The notes beneath the pieces are model-generated. The model was not told the origin of the DNA and did not search any database. It worked only from the letters and a program-made list of their open reading frames with translations. Below are positions 7,959 to 16,567 of a stretch of DNA of 64,000 nt, piece by piece. This stretch comes from CAVVAL01 sp963740215. Its GTDB lineage: Bacteria > Actinomycetota > Actinomycetes > Mycobacteriales > Cryptosporangiaceae. The stretch spans positions 416,946 through 480,945 of the forward strand of contig CAVUDJ010000005.1 of assembly GCA_963740215.1 (NCBI GenBank). Direction: 5' to 3'. How positions within the stretch are numbered: the stretch's first letter is position 1; each line of letters starts with the position of its first letter. The translations under genes were made by a program, and so were the position numbers.

Positions 7959-8206
7959 GCCGCCGTTCCCCCGTCGTCGTCGCCGAGCGCGGTGAGGATC
8001 GAAGCCGTGATCACCCGGATGCGACCACCGACCCGGAGGGTCTTCACCGGCAGCGTCCCGGCGCGGGCGCATTCGTAGGCGTGAGCGCGGCTGACGCCGA
8101 GCGCGGCGGCAGCTTCTTCCACGCTGACGGTGGCTGGCCAGCGGCGGATCTCGACGAGTGTCGGACGGTGCTGTCGTACCTGATCGGGCAGTGGGGAGAC
8201 GCTCAC
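7955..8206 (-). CDS. Excisionase-like HTH_17 protein (83 aa)
   Basis: GTG start overlapping the stop of the XRE gene. Residues 25-75 show the canonical small excisionase/HTH_17 pattern: VSVEEAAAALGVSRAHAYEC, ARAGTLPVKTLRVGGRIRV. Such proteins bend DNA at att sites and bias the integrase to excision, or act as small regulators. It lies about 1 kb from the integrase gene, divergently oriented, in agreement with a directionality factor. Confidence 0.65.
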   Translation of the reverse strand: MSVSPLPDQVRQHRPTLVEIRRWPATVSVEEAAAALGVSRAHAYECARAGTLPVKTLRVGGRIRVITASILTALGDDDGGTAA

Positions 8207-8427
8207 GACGCCTCCCGCATCCTGGAGAGGACCCGCGCATACCGAATGGCCGCTTCACCGCGAGGCCGCCGTTGACCCGTTTCCCACCGATGGATGGTGG
8301 ACGCGGCCACTTCCACGGCCTGGGCGATCTCATCAAGGCTGAAGCCGCACGCGAGCCGTCGGCGGCGCGCTTCACCCGAAGCTGCGAGCTGCCGCACGCT
8401 CGCCAACCGTTCGAGGTTCGTCGTCAT
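8203..8427 (-). CDS. XRE-family HTH regulator of the prophage
   Basis: The HTH_3 fold is clear: LACGFSLDEIAQAVEVAAST followed by IHRWETGQRRPRGEAA. I prefer the ATG at 8427 (MTTNLERLASV), which keeps the paired operator-like repeats outside the gene. An in-frame ATG at 8457 adds ten residues but would bury one repeat. First gene of the leftward operon and divergent from the HTH-integrase pair, so it is the likely switch between the two transcription units. Confidence 0.65.
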   Translation of the reverse strand: MTTNLERLASVRQLAASGEARRRRLACGFSLDEIAQAVEVAASTIHRWETGQRRPRGEAAIRYARVLSRMREAS

Positions 8428-8439
8428 GGACGGAACGGT

Positions 8440-8480
8440 AACCCATTGGTTTGCCATTAGCTACCCGTTGCTTTGCCAAT
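8440..8480. promoter_or_regulatory. Paired operator-like repeats in the divergent control region
   Basis: ACCCATTGGTTTGCCA (8441-8456) and ACCCGTTGCTTTGCCA (8463-8478) match at 14 of 16 positions and are spaced 22 bp, two helical turns apart. They lie between the XRE gene and the rightward HTH-integrase genes. That is the expected place for binding sites of the XRE repressor. Confidence 0.45.
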
Positions 8481-8540
8481 CCTGATGTGCGACGCTGGCA
8501 AGGCATTGCCGACAAGTAGCCGTACCTGTACCAATGACCC

Positions 8541-9221
8541 ATGCCGCGATACGACCTCAAGGACTTGCGCATGACGCTGATAGCGCCCTGGGCGGACGAA
8601 TCTGTGCGCCTCCGCGAGTTCGAGGTACCGAAGTGGTTCGACGTCAAGCTGCAACACCCCGAGTGGTCGGCATCCGCCGTGCTGAGCGTGGTGATCGACC
8701 CGGAATCGGGACCTGTCGCCGCCGGGCTGCGCGCAGACCGGGAGGCCACGGACGCGTCTTACAGGGATGTCGCTGCCATGCTTGCCGCCACCGCGCCGAT
8801 GGAGACACTCCTGCAGATCGCGGCTGTGACTGCGATTGGCCTAACCACGATCGAACGTGCCCGGGGCCAGCTGTTGTCCGACGTCACCTACGAGCGCCTC
8901 GAACTGATGCTGGGGACATCAGCATCGGCAAGGGCTGTACTGGCAAAGGCACATGATGCGGCGCGTCCACAGCGACGGCGGACCGTGACCAAAGACCTCT
9001 TGCGCCAGGTCGCCGAGGTCTACCGCACGGCGCTGGCTGCCGGTGACCCGCCTACGGCCGCGGTAGCAGAACACTTCACGAGATCGCACTCAACAGCCGC
9101 TCGCTGGGTTGGGATGGCAAGAACGGCTGGCGAGCTTGGTCCAGCGCCGGGCCGACAGGCCGGCGAAGCGATAGACGAGGGAGGAGGCGAGGCAGATGGC
9201 GGACCCGATCAAGAGGGTTGA
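8541..9221 (+). CDS. HTH protein encoded upstream of the integrase (226 aa)
   Basis: ATG at 8541. Residues 1-145 form a mixed domain without a motif I recognise (WFDVKLQHPEWSASAVLSV). Residues 150-205 form a HTH of the type found before integrases in Streptomyces-like elements (VTKDLLRQVAEVYRTALAAG, then AEHFTRSHSTAARWVGMAR). Its end overlaps the integrase start by 26 bases, so the two are cotranscribed. A role in controlling integration is plausible; the family has no established function that I know. Confidence 0.65.
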   Translation: MPRYDLKDLRMTLIAPWADESVRLREFEVPKWFDVKLQHPEWSASAVLSVVIDPESGPVAAGLRADREATDASYRDVAAMLAATAPMETLLQIAAVTAIGLTTIERARGQLLSDVTYERLELMLGTSASARAVLAKAHDAARPQRRRTVTKDLLRQVAEVYRTALAAGDPPTAAVAEHFTRSHSTAARWVGMARTAGELGPAPGRQAGEAIDEGGGEADGGPDQEG

Positions 9222-10383
9222 GCTCAAGGACGGCACCGTCCGGTACCGGTTCAAGACCGACATCGGGCGTGACCCCGTCAGCGGGAAGCGCCGGCAGACC
9301 GAGCCGACGTTCGACACCAAGCGCGAAGCGAAGGCGGAGTACGCGCGGATCCGGCACGAGGTGGACCGCGGCACGTTCGTGCAGCCCTCGAAGCTGACCG
9401 TCGGCCAGTACCTCGACGAGTGGCTGTCGAGTGCCACACGCGACGTCGAACGGGCGACTGCGGCGAACTACCGGGACGCGGTCCTGCCGGTACGCGAACG
9501 GCTCGGCGATCGGCAGTTGCAGCGGCTCACCGAGGCGCACGTCGAGGGCCTGGTCGACTGGATGCTGACCGAGGGGCGGAAGCGCGGCGGGAAGGCCGGA
9601 ACCGGTCTGTCGGTGAGGTCTGTGCGGTTGACTCTTGGTCGGTTCCGCTCCGCGCTCGACGTGGCTGTGCGCCGCGGCCTGGTGGTCAGGAACGTCGCGC
9701 TCTACGTCACGATCCCCCGCACCGCGACCAAGGCGGCAGCGGAGGCGCAGGCCCAGCGCACCCCGTGGACCGAGGCTGAGGTGAAGGCGTTCCTCGCCGG
9801 GATCAAGGGCGAGCGACTGTTCGCGGTGATGCTGCTGTGCCTGATGGGGCTGCGGCCGGCGGAGGTGTGCGGGCTCAGGTGGACAGACGCCGACCTCGAC
9901 AACGCGACGCTCGCCGTCGGGGACAACACCCGCACGCTCGTCGACGGCCAGGTCGAGGAGAAGGGATCGAAGAGCCCGGCCGGCAAGCGGGGCCTGCCGC
10001 TTCCCGCGTCCGTGCTGGCGGCGCTGAAGACGTTCAGGGTCACGCAGGCGACAGAGAAGCTGGCGGCCGGCGAGGCGTACACCGGCACGGGCATGTACGT
10101 GCTCGTCGACGAGCTGGGCGAGCCGGTCAAGACCGACTGGCTACGGCGCCGCAGCTACGCCCTGATGGCTCATGTCGGCGTGCGGGGCAAGGGCGAGGTG
10201 CGGCTGTACGACTGTCGACACTCGACGCTGACATTCCTCGCCGGTGCCGGTGTGCCGGACGTAGTGCTCGCGGCCTGGGCTGGCCACGCGGACGGCGGCA
10301 CGCTCGCGAAGCGGGTCTACATCCACCCGGATTCGAGCCACCTCAAGGTGGCGGCGGATCGTCTCGGCGAGCTGTTGGGCTGA
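9196..10383 (+). CDS. int: Tyrosine site-specific integrase (395 aa)
   Basis: ATG at 9196 after a purine-rich SD (ggaggaggcg). Arm-type N-terminal domain at residues 1-60 (YRFKTDIGRDPVSGKRRQT, typical AP2-like region). Core-binding domain at 65-170 (LTVGQYLDEWLSSATRDVER). The catalytic domain has the first Arg in LMGLRPAEVCGLRW, H-x-x-R as YDCRHSTLTFL, the later His in AAWAGHADGG and the nucleophile Tyr in AKRVYIHPDS. All key residues are present, so it should be active. It integrates and excises the element; the adjacent tRNA-Arg is the likely attB gene. Confidence 0.93.
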   Translation: MADPIKRVELKDGTVRYRFKTDIGRDPVSGKRRQTEPTFDTKREAKAEYARIRHEVDRGTFVQPSKLTVGQYLDEWLSSATRDVERATAANYRDAVLPVRERLGDRQLQRLTEAHVEGLVDWMLTEGRKRGGKAGTGLSVRSVRLTLGRFRSALDVAVRRGLVVRNVALYVTIPRTATKAAAEAQAQRTPWTEAEVKAFLAGIKGERLFAVMLLCLMGLRPAEVCGLRWTDADLDNATLAVGDNTRTLVDGQVEEKGSKSPAGKRGLPLPASVLAALKTFRVTQATEKLAAGEAYTGTGMYVLVDELGEPVKTDWLRRRSYALMAHVGVRGKGEVRLYDCRHSTLTFLAGAGVPDVVLAAWAGHADGGTLAKRVYIHPDSSHLKVAADRLGELLG

Positions 10384-10394
10384 GCCCGTTGACT

Positions 10395-10442
10395 TCTGGC
10401 ATACCTTCCGGCATACTTTCTGGCATCACTTCAAGCATAGAT
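10395..10442. repeat. Four 12-bp tandem repeats just after the integrase
   Basis: Units tctggcatacct, tccggcatactt, tctggcatcact and tcaagcatagat follow directly, sharing the core (c/t)nnGCAT(a/c). They begin 12 bp after the integrase stop and end just before the SD of the next gene. A possible arm-type integrase/accessory protein site near the att core, or a slippage repeat. Confidence 0.55.
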
Positions 10443-10457
10443 ACGGAGGTCAGCCGC

Positions 10458-10667
10458 ATGGCCGAGAGCGAGAAGGTGCGAGAGAACCGTCTCCGCCGCA
10501 TGGCCGATCGGCAGGCGCTCAGGCTGACGAAGTCGCGCCGCCGCGACCCGCGCGCCGCTGACTACGGCACGTTCTGGCTGATCGACGCGGGATCCAACGC
10601 AGTTGTCGGCGGCGGCCAGTTCGGCATGACCCTCGAAGCGGTCGAGCATCATCTGCTCGGCAAGTAG
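10458..10667 (+). CDS. Conserved small protein after the integrase (69 aa)
   Basis: ATG at 10458 with a strong SD (ggaggt at 10445-10450). Basic N-terminal helix (ESEKVRENRLRRMADRQALR), then DPRAADYGTFWLIDA and a short C-terminal helix (TLEAVEHHLLGK). I recognise this as a small family found on many actinobacterial elements near integrases; its function is unknown. It is the last gene before tRNA-Arg and is followed by a hairpin terminator. Confidence 0.7.
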   Translation: MAESEKVRENRLRRMADRQALRLTKSRRRDPRAADYGTFWLIDAGSNAVVGGGQFGMTLEAVEHHLLGK

Positions 10668-10717
10668 CAGTACAACCGTCCGTGAGGAAATGTGAGATGG
10701 GGCTGGCCCGGACAGCA

Positions 10718-10756
10718 GTCAGGGCCTCGTCCGAGTTAACGAACTAAGGCCCTGAC
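10718..10756. terminator. Hairpin after the post-integrase gene
   Basis: Perfect 10-bp inverted repeat GTCAGGGCCT (10718-10727) / AGGCCCTGAC (10747-10756) with a 19-nt loop, 50 bp after the stop of the small gene and before the tRNA. No U-tract, as usual in high-GC actinomycetes. Confidence 0.5.
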
Positions 10757-10781
10757 CTGCATCATCCGTCTCAACCAGACG

Positions 10782-10854
10782 CGCGCTCGGCAGGACTCGA
10801 ACCTGCAACCTCTTGATCCGTAGTCAAGTGCTCTATCCGTTGAGCTACGAGCGC
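10782..10854 (-). tRNA. tRNA-Arg (ACG)
   Basis: 73 nt on the minus strand. Acceptor stem GCGCTCG/CGAGCGC, D-arm AGCTCAACGGATAGAGC, anticodon loop CTACGGA (anticodon ACG) in stem CTTGA/TCAAG, T-loop GTTCGAGTC. No encoded CCA. Its 3' end faces the integrase, so it is the presumptive attachment gene of the adjacent element. Confidence 0.93.
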
Positions 10855-10875
10855 ATGCTTTGTTCAGTTTACTTG

Positions 10876-10965
10876 CGGAGGCTCCGGGATTTGAACCCGG
10901 GATGGGGGGTAACCCCAAACCGCATTAGCAGTGCGGCGCCATAGACCAGACTAGGCGAAGCCTCC
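10876..10965 (-). tRNA. tRNA-Ser (GCT)
   Basis: 90 nt on the minus strand with a long variable arm, as expected for tRNA-Ser. Acceptor GGAGGCT/AGCCTCC, anticodon loop CTGCTAA (anticodon GCT) in stem CCGCA/TGCGG, T-arm CCCGGGTTCAAATCCCGGG. It lies 21 bp upstream of tRNA-Arg in the same orientation, probably cotranscribed. Confidence 0.93.
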
Positions 10966-11116
10966 CGGGGCCTCACGAGGCCACCGCCGACGAGGGTACA
11001 GGGCGCCCGTACCGCCGAGCAAAGCGGATACCCGCCTCGCCGCAGCGACGCTCGCGACCAGCGCGAACATCGCGTCCGAGTGCCGCGGGTGCGCGCACGC
11101 CGTACCCTCACAGTTG

Positions 11117-11863
11117 ATGACTACGCCACCATCGCCCCCAGCCGACGCTGACGCTTTCGCGGTGTCCGGACTCGCTCCGAGCGGTCGACCTGAGCTGCTT
11201 CCCGCGGGCCTGCTCGAGCACATGCGTGCGGATCCGCTGCGCGCCCCGGAATACGTAGCGCTCGCCGCCGTGGAGCAGTTCGGCCCGGAGGCGCAGGCGT
11301 GGATCGCGGAGTTCCGCGCCCAGTTCCCGTATGTCACGTCGCACCACCTGGCGCAGGTCACGCGGAAGCGGTTCGTGAAGCTGAGCAGCCTGTCCGGCGC
11401 GGTCGCCGGCGTGGCGGGCGCCGTCGGCGCGGTGGTCGACATCGGCGTCCTCGCGTGGAACCAGGCCCGAATGGTGATCTACCTCGCCACCATCTACGGC
11501 GAGGATCCCACCAACCGCGACCGAGCCGTCGAGCTGCTCGTGCTCCAGAACGTCCACAAGTACATGGGCGCCGCCCAGACGGCGCTGGATGTCGCCGCTC
11601 GCCGGGCTGCCCCCGCTGACCTCCTGAAACACAGCAGCACGGTGCAGGGCAGCCGAGGCTCGCTCCTGGCGCTGGCCGTCACGCTCGCGAAGATGGGCGG
11701 GGTCAAGCTGGCGAAGAAGGGGCTACTCAAGCTGATCCCGTTCGCGGCGGTACCGTTCGGCGCCGTCATGAACGCCAGCTCCACCGGCGACCTCGCCGAC
11801 CGCGCCATCGCCATGTACACGCACCGCCAGCAGCAGCGCCACCAGCTCCCGCCCGCCACCTAG
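11117..11863 (+). CDS. EcsC family protein (248 aa)
   Basis: ATG at 11117 (an adjacent TTG is less likely). Residues 85-215 match the EcsC family: hydrophobic helix VAGVAGAVGAVVDIGVLAWN, the family segment NQARMVIYLATIYGEDP, LLVLQNVHKYMGAAQTALD, and a C-terminal hydrophobic GLLKLIPFAAVPFGAVMNA. EcsC proteins are peripheral membrane proteins of unclear role, first known from the Bacillus ecsABC locus. No SD is evident; a TACCCT box ending 8 bases upstream suggests a leaderless mRNA. Not in an obvious operon. Confidence 0.8.
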   Translation: MTTPPSPPADADAFAVSGLAPSGRPELLPAGLLEHMRADPLRAPEYVALAAVEQFGPEAQAWIAEFRAQFPYVTSHHLAQVTRKRFVKLSSLSGAVAGVAGAVGAVVDIGVLAWNQARMVIYLATIYGEDPTNRDRAVELLVLQNVHKYMGAAQTALDVAARRAAPADLLKHSSTVQGSRGSLLALAVTLAKMGGVKLAKKGLLKLIPFAAVPFGAVMNASSTGDLADRAIAMYTHRQQQRHQLPPAT

Positions 11864-11966
11864 CCGGCGGACCCAACTGTCGGGCTTTTGGCGGCATCCT
11901 CCGCCCAGTTTGAGGACCACTGCCCGGACAGTCCGTTTTGTCCGGGCCCCGCCACCCAAGGCACCC

Positions 11967-13565
11967 CTAGCGCGCCGAGCGCCAGTCCAGCATCGCCTCT
12001 TCCAGGTCCAGCTCGTACATGACCTGACGCATGACTTCGTCGTCGAGCAGCCTGGCGTTGCGCAGTTCCAGGAACACAGCCCGTTCGGCTGCCACCATCT
12101 CGCGCCGCAACCGACGGAACGCAGCCGACGGCGTCTCCTCGCCCCGAGGCCCGGTGCCGCCCCCGAGCCGTTCCCACGCTGCGTTGCGCCGGTTCTCCGC
12201 CATCATCCGGAGGCGCTCCACCACGTCCTCCGGCGGCGAGTCCTCGGAGACCAGCTGGTCCAGCCGGTCGATCGCGGCGTTGATGGCGCGGTGCTGCGCG
12301 CTGGCCTCGGCAAGGTTGTCGCGGTAGCTCTCGTCGGCCTCGATCCCGATGCGCCGGATCACCCACGGCAACGTGAAGCCCTGCAGCACGAGCGTGCCGA
12401 GCACCACCGAGAACGTGAGGAACAGGATCTCCGACCGCGCCGGAAAGTCCGGGGCGAGCGCGAACGCCGCGGCGAGCGACACCACGCCGCGCATGCCGGC
12501 CCACGAGACCACGGCGGGAACCTGCCATGGCGGCAACGGGTCGCGTTCGCGGATCCGCGAGGACATCCACCGCGGCAGGTACGTGAACGGGAACACCCAG
12601 GCGATCCGCACAAGGATCACCACGCCAACCAGAAGCACCGCATAACCGATATAACGCCAGCCGCCCTCGGAGCCCACAGGCAGGCCGCGCACGACGGCAG
12701 GCAGCTGCAAACCGATCAGCGCGAACACGACCGACTCCAGCAGGAAGTCGATCATCCGCCACACCGCTCGCGCCTGGAGCCGCGCGGCGTAGCTGGTCGC
12801 GGCCTCGTGATGCCCCAGGTACAGCCCGACGACCACGACCGCCAGCACGCCCGACGCGTGGATCGACTCGGCAAGCAGGTACACGGCGAACGGCGTCATC
12901 AGGCTCAGCGTGTTCTCCAGCACGGGCGCCTCGATGCGCTGCCGCAACCAGTGCACGCCGACAGCCAGCACGAGCCCGACCGCGACCCCGCCACCCGCCG
13001 CGAGCAGGAACATCCCGGTGCCTTCGAGCAGCGAGATCCCGCCGCCGACCGCCGCCGCGACGGCCACCCGCAAGGCGGTGAGAGCAGTGGCGTCGTTCAC
13101 GAGGCTCTCGCCGCCGAGGATCGTCAGCACCCGCCGTGGCAACCCCAGCTCGCGCCCGATCGCGGTGGCGGCCACCGCGTCCGGCGGCGCCACGATCGCG
13201 CCGAGCGCGAACGCCGCCGCCAGAGGAATGCCCGGGATCACCGCGTGGACGACGAACCCCACGATCACCGTCGTCGCCAGCACCAGCCCGACCGACAGGA
13301 AGCCGATCGGCCGCAGGTTCGCCCGGAACCCGATGTACGAACTCTCCAGCGCCGCCGAGTACAGCAGCGGCGGCAGGAACAGCAGCAACACGAGGTGCGG
13401 ATCGAGGGTGTAGTCCGGTACCCCGGGTATGAACGAGACCCCGAGACCGACAACGACGAGCAACACAGGAGCCGATACACGCAGCTGCCGCGCCAGCCCG
13501 GCGACGACCGTCGCCCCGACCAACAGGCCGAATGCCGCCAGTCCAAGGTCCACGCTGTCCTCCAT
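11967..13565 (-). CDS. CPA1-family Na+/H+ antiporter (532 aa)
   Basis: ATG at 13565 after an AAAGGGA SD. Twelve or so hydrophobic helices span residues 5-400. The CPA1 signature residues are present: FLPPLLYSAALE in helix 3, ALGAIVAPPDAVAATAI, and GGESLVNDATAL with the ion-binding Asp, then SWAGMRGVVSLAAAFAL. A cytosolic tail of about 130 residues follows (QHRAINAAIDRLDQLV, MAENRRNAAWERLG). It exchanges cytosolic Na+ or K+ for H+ at the plasma membrane in pH and salt homeostasis. It is convergent with the EcsC gene. Confidence 0.92.
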   Translation of the reverse strand: MEDSVDLGLAAFGLLVGATVVAGLARQLRVSAPVLLVVVGLGVSFIPGVPDYTLDPHLVLLLFLPPLLYSAALESSYIGFRANLRPIGFLSVGLVLATTVIVGFVVHAVIPGIPLAAAFALGAIVAPPDAVAATAIGRELGLPRRVLTILGGESLVNDATALTALRVAVAAAVGGGISLLEGTGMFLLAAGGGVAVGLVLAVGVHWLRQRIEAPVLENTLSLMTPFAVYLLAESIHASGVLAVVVVGLYLGHHEAATSYAARLQARAVWRMIDFLLESVVFALIGLQLPAVVRGLPVGSEGGWRYIGYAVLLVGVVILVRIAWVFPFTYLPRWMSSRIRERDPLPPWQVPAVVSWAGMRGVVSLAAAFALAPDFPARSEILFLTFSVVLGTLVLQGFTLPWVIRRIGIEADESYRDNLAEASAQHRAINAAIDRLDQLVSEDSPPEDVVERLRMMAENRRNAAWERLGGGTGPRGEETPSAAFRRLRREMVAAERAVFLELRNARLLDDEVMRQVMYELDLEEAMLDWRSAR

Positions 13566-13658
13566 GCGATTCCCTTTCGCCGGCGATCAGCAACAGCCTC
13601 GCACCCGGGCCGGGCATTCCCGGCGAGGCAGAATCGCGGTAACACAGAAGGAGCGCCG

Positions 13659-13912
13659 ATGTACCTCTGCAGTCATCTCGAAGAAGCCGCCGACATCTCG
13701 CCGAGAACCACCGAGGGCTGCGAGGAGTGCCTCGCCCAGGGCACCAGGTGGGTCCACCTCCGCACGTGCCTCACCTGCGGGCATGTCGGCTGCTGCGACT
13801 CGTCGCCGGAGCGGCACGCCAGAGCGCACTTCCAGGTCACCAGCCACCCCGTGATCCGCTCCGCGGAGAAGGACGAGGCCTGGCGCTGGTGCTTCGTCCA
13901 CGAGCTTCTCGC

Positions 13913-13916
<4 letters not shown>
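13659..13916 (+). CDS. UBP-type zinc-finger protein (85 aa)
   Basis: ATG at 13659 behind a strong SD (aaggag). Nearly the whole protein is a UBP-type zinc finger: CSHLEEAADI, EGCEECLAQGTRWVHLRTC, LTCGHVGCCDSSPERHARAH, FQVTSHPVI, with about ten Cys/His positions. In eukaryotes the fold binds the ubiquitin C-terminus; in actinobacteria it occurs as a small stand-alone protein of unknown partner. The stop codon shares the palindrome CTAG with the stop of the convergent thiQ gene. Confidence 0.88.
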
Positions 13917-14917
<1,001 letters not shown>

Positions 14918-14918
<1 letters not shown>

Positions 14919-16567
14919 CAGAACTCTCCCGAGCGGTCGAGGCGCACGCGTTCCAGCGCCAGCAGCGAGCCGGCGCAGAGCACCATGAGGATCGTGCTCA
15001 GCGCCATCGCCTGCCCGTAGTTGAGGTCGCCGGGGCGGGACAGGAAGCGGTAGATCGCGATGGGCACGGTCGGCGTGTCCGGCCGGGCGATGAAGACGGT
15101 GGCGCCGAACTCGCCGAGCGAGATCGCGAACGCGAAGCCAGCGGCGACGAGCAGTGCCCGCCACACGATAGGCAGGTCCACCTCGCGCCATGCCCGCAGC
15201 GGCGACGCCCCGAGCACGGCAGCGGCCTCCCGGAGCCGCTCGTCCACGGCGCGCAGCACGGGCAGGATCGTGCGCACCACGAACGGCACCGCCACCAGCG
15301 CCTGCGCGATCGGCACGAGCAGCACCGACTGGCGCAGGTCGATCGGTGGGGTGTCGAGCGAGATGAGGAACCCGAATCCGACCGTGACCGCCGACGTGCC
15401 GAGCGGCAGCATGAGCAGTGCGTCGGTGCCCCTGACCAGCCGGCCCGCGTCGCGGGTCATCGCGGCCGCCGCCAGCCCGCCGACGAGCAGCGCGATCGCG
15501 GTGGCCGCCGCCGCGAACGCCAGCGAGTTGCCGACCGCCTCCCACGGCGGGACGAACAGCGTGCTGCCGGTGTCGTTGTGGGCCAGCTCGCGGTAGAAGG
15601 TGAAGCCGTACCCGTCGCGCGTGGCGAGCGACCGTTCGACGAGCACCACCAGCGGACCTCCCAGCAGGGCGGCCATGACCGCGAGGTTCGCCACGAGGAA
15701 CGTCCACTGCCCCGGGTTCCTCGGCCGGTGCGCGCCGTGCACCGCGCTGACCAGCTTCAACGCGGACTCTCTCGTGCGGATGGTCCACGCGTGAAACGCG
15801 AGCAGGGTCGCGACGACCGCGAACTGGAGCATGGACAGGACCGCCGCCACCGGCAGATCGAGCAGCTGAGCGGTCTGGCGGTAGATCTCGACCTCAAGCG
15901 TGGCGTACTCGGGCCCGCCGAGCACCTGGATCACGCCGAACGACGTGAACGTGAACAGGAACACCATGAGCGCGGCGGCGCTGACGGCGGGAGCGAGCGC
16001 CGGCAGGGTGACATACAGCCATGCCCGCCAGCGGTTCGCGCCGAGCACCTGGGCGGCTTCCTCCTGGCGCGGATCGAGGTGGGTCCAGAGCCCGCCGACA
16101 GTCCGCACCACGACGGCGTAGTTGAAGAAGACGTGAGCGGCGAGGATCGCCCAGATGGTGCGATCGAGGTTGAGGCCGAGCACGTCGAACACGGCCAGGA
16201 ACGCCGCCCCGACAACGACTGTTGGCAGCACGAACGGCACGGTGACCACCGCACGCAGCAGCACCTTGCCCGGGAAGTCGAGCCTGGCGAAGACGTAAGC
16301 CCCGGGCAGGGCGATGACGACCGTGAGCACAGTGGACACCGCCGCCAGCCACACCGTGAACCACAGCGTGCTCAGCGTTTCGGGCGCGGTGAGGGTGTCC
16401 CAGGCGCCGCCCGCGCTCAGGCCCAGTTGCAGGATCGAGCCGACCGGGTAGGCGAAGAAGACCGCCAGGAACACCAGCGGCACAAGCAGGAGCGCTCCGC
16501 GCGCCCACCGCCGCCCACCTGCGGTTGGATTCCGCAGCCTGGCTGCGGAATCCAACCGCAGGGTCAC
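14918..16567 (-). CDS. thiP: Thiamine ABC transporter permease, two fused permease domains (549 aa)
   Basis: I choose the GTG at 16567, which overlaps the thiB stop (GTGA); a longer in-frame start at 16588 lies inside thiB. Two homologous permease halves of about six helices each are visible. Each has an EAA-like loop: QEEAAQVLGANRWRAW near residue 165 and LREAAAVLGASPLRAW near residue 440. This double-domain form is typical of ThiP/iron-type permeases. The protein forms the membrane channel with ThiB delivering substrate and ThiQ hydrolysing ATP. Its first codons lie inside a 45-bp palindrome, which could affect translation initiation. Confidence 0.9.
16518..16562. repeat. 45-bp perfect palindrome at the thiB-thiP junction
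   Basis: Positions 16518-16539 and 16541-16562 are exact reverse complements, 22 bp each, around a single central T at 16540. It begins two bases past the thiB stop and covers codons 3-17 of thiP. In RNA it would form a very stable hairpin immediately after the thiP start codon. Confidence 0.9.

Larger units (their letters stand above)
1..10781. mobile_element. Prophage or phage-like integrative element (one end)
   Basis: A leftward run of tightly coupled small genes ends in a tape-measure gene at the window edge. A tyrosine integrase and its upstream HTH gene point the other way, towards tRNA-Arg. Phage-type functions seen are a P4-family primase-helicase, HTH/excisionase-like proteins, an XRE repressor and a tape-measure protein. 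No portal, capsid or large terminase lies between the replication genes and the tape-measure gene, so the element is either rearranged, cryptic, or has those genes beyond the edge. The right boundary is inferred to be the 3' end of tRNA-Arg; the other att site is outside the window. Confidence 0.75.

Noticed and set aside
11910..13617. Long frames in other registers over the antiporter gene, on both strands
   Set aside because: Compositions are typical of shadows (His/Arg/Gln-rich, or Arg/Gly-rich) while the 532-aa frame has all CPA1 motifs.
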